Source: an uncultured Acidimicrobiales bacterium | Lineage (GTDB): Bacteria; Actinomycetota; Acidimicrobiia; Acidimicrobiales; SZUA-35 | Length of the DNA: 54,036 bases | Assembly: GCA_937925335.1 (NCBI GenBank) | Contig: CALEWY010000082.1 | Coordinates: 1-54,036, forward strand | Direction of reading: 5' to 3' | Shown here: positions 53,761 through 54,036 of the stretch, one piece after another | Position numbering within the stretch: position 1 is the stretch's first letter | How the letters are laid out: every line of letters starts with the position of its first letter | Notes under the pieces: generated by a model | What the model was told of the DNA's origin: nothing | Seen by the model: the letters and a program-made list of their open reading frames with translations, nothing else | The model's database searches: none | Made by a program: the position numbers and the translations under genes

Positions 53761-53827
53761 CCGCCGCTCGCTGCGCTCGCTAACCGAGTTGCTCGCTGAC
53801 GCTCACAACTCCCACCTGTCCAAGTCA
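53761..53827. repeat. 67-bp repeat, copy B
   Basis: Gapless copy of 53658-53724. The hairpin is retained with GAGTTGC/ACAACTC, one mismatch. The two copies are 103 bp apart start to start. Confidence 0.75.
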
Positions 53828-53884
53828 CCGACCACTCACGCCGGACAAGCTCCGTGCAACGGCCCCCGGAGGGAATTACCGCTG

Positions 53885-53912
53885 GGCCTCCGTGGCCGCC
53901 GTTCGCTGCGCT
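53885..53912. repeat. 28-bp partial third copy
   Basis: GGCCTCCGTGGCCGCC followed by the TTCGCTGCGCT core repeats 53750-53777 with one mismatch, so the copy extends the left flank of copy B but lacks the hairpin. Confidence 0.7.
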
Positions 53913-53931
53913 GTGATGATGTAGTGGTTGT

Positions 53932-54006
53932 CTTCCCGGCTCGGTGTGACTCGTCGCTCCGCTGGTTTCGTGCCTTTAGTGAGATCCGTCCACCGATGCC
54001 GGGAAG
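53932..54006. repeat. Inverted repeat near the window edge
   Basis: CTTCCCGGC-TCGG (53932-53944) is the complement of CCGATGCCGGGAAG (53993-54006) apart from one unpaired base, with about 48 nt between. It could be a structured RNA, a terminator or the end of a mobile element that continues past the edge. Confidence 0.5.
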
Positions 54007-54036
54007 CCGACTGTTGGCATGCATCGTCGCGACGAA

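Larger units (their letters stand above)
53635..54036. other. Terminal intergenic region with repeats, no supported gene
   Basis: After the DUF1990-like gene there are about 400 bp in which I find no convincing coding frame. The content is a duplicated ~67-bp unit, a third partial copy and an inverted repeat near the edge. An ATG at 54019 begins a frame that leaves the window after six codons. Confidence 0.6.

Noticed and set aside
53650..53912. CRISPR array
   Set aside because: The repeats are 67 bp, imperfect and only two to three in number, with irregular spacing and no cas genes, so they do not form an array.

Overview
The window is GC-rich DNA with short intergenic gaps and GTG/TTG starts. 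It looks like a chromosomal segment of an actinobacterium, probably of the Acidimicrobiia (Ilumatobacter-like). The signs are an NnaR-type uroporphyrinogen-III-synthase/winged-helix regulator, an F420-type LLM oxidoreductase, MenG (menaquinone), PknB-like kinases with an FHA protein, and many start codons lying 6-7 nt behind a TAnnnT box (leaderless promoters). The taxon is an inference; no rRNA or tRNA gene was seen.

Region 1 (591-12930, + strand) is a nearly complete assimilatory nitrate pathway. It runs nirB-nirD (NADH nitrite reductase), an NnaR-like regulator, an NrtA-like substrate-binding lipoprotein, the permease, a single chain carrying two ABC ATPases, the molybdenum nitrate reductase and a siroheme synthase (CysG-like). 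Import, both reductions and the siroheme cofactor are therefore encoded together. The genes overlap or nearly abut within two blocks split by the regulator.

Region 2 (12940-29082) is mostly housekeeping and stress genes: a sulfotransferase, cydAB with an ABC exporter upstream, an LLM oxidoreductase, a SoxR/VOC divergent pair sharing a recognisable sox box, GNAT, SDR, pgi, an S9 prolyl oligopeptidase, an L,D-transpeptidase, a TAP-like alpha/beta hydrolase and menG.

Region 3 (29211-42934) is the most unusual part. A tightly coupled leftward operon encodes a small membrane protein, a TauE-like permease, a kinase-like protein whose DFG motif is ELG, and an FHA/zinc-ribbon protein. Upstream of it lie a flavoprotein and a membrane-anchored Hsp70. 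The Hsp70 lacks a substrate-binding domain; it has instead a long Pro-rich linker, one membrane helix and an extracellular domain. A soluble Ser/Thr kinase is divergent from it. An ECF sigma factor, a patatin and a PPC-like surface protein follow. I suggest a phospho-signalling system in which the sensor domain is carried by the Hsp70 rather than by the kinase.

Region 4 (43080-53634) carries a glutaredoxin-GNAT fusion, a membrane protein, gpmI, a DMT transporter, a glycosidase-like protein, a CACHE-GGDEF diguanylate cyclase and a MerR regulator. The regulator is divergent from a YndJ/DUF1990-like fusion and separated from it by three 18-bp operator-like repeats. The last 400 bp contain no gene I can support but hold long imperfect repeats and an inverted repeat.
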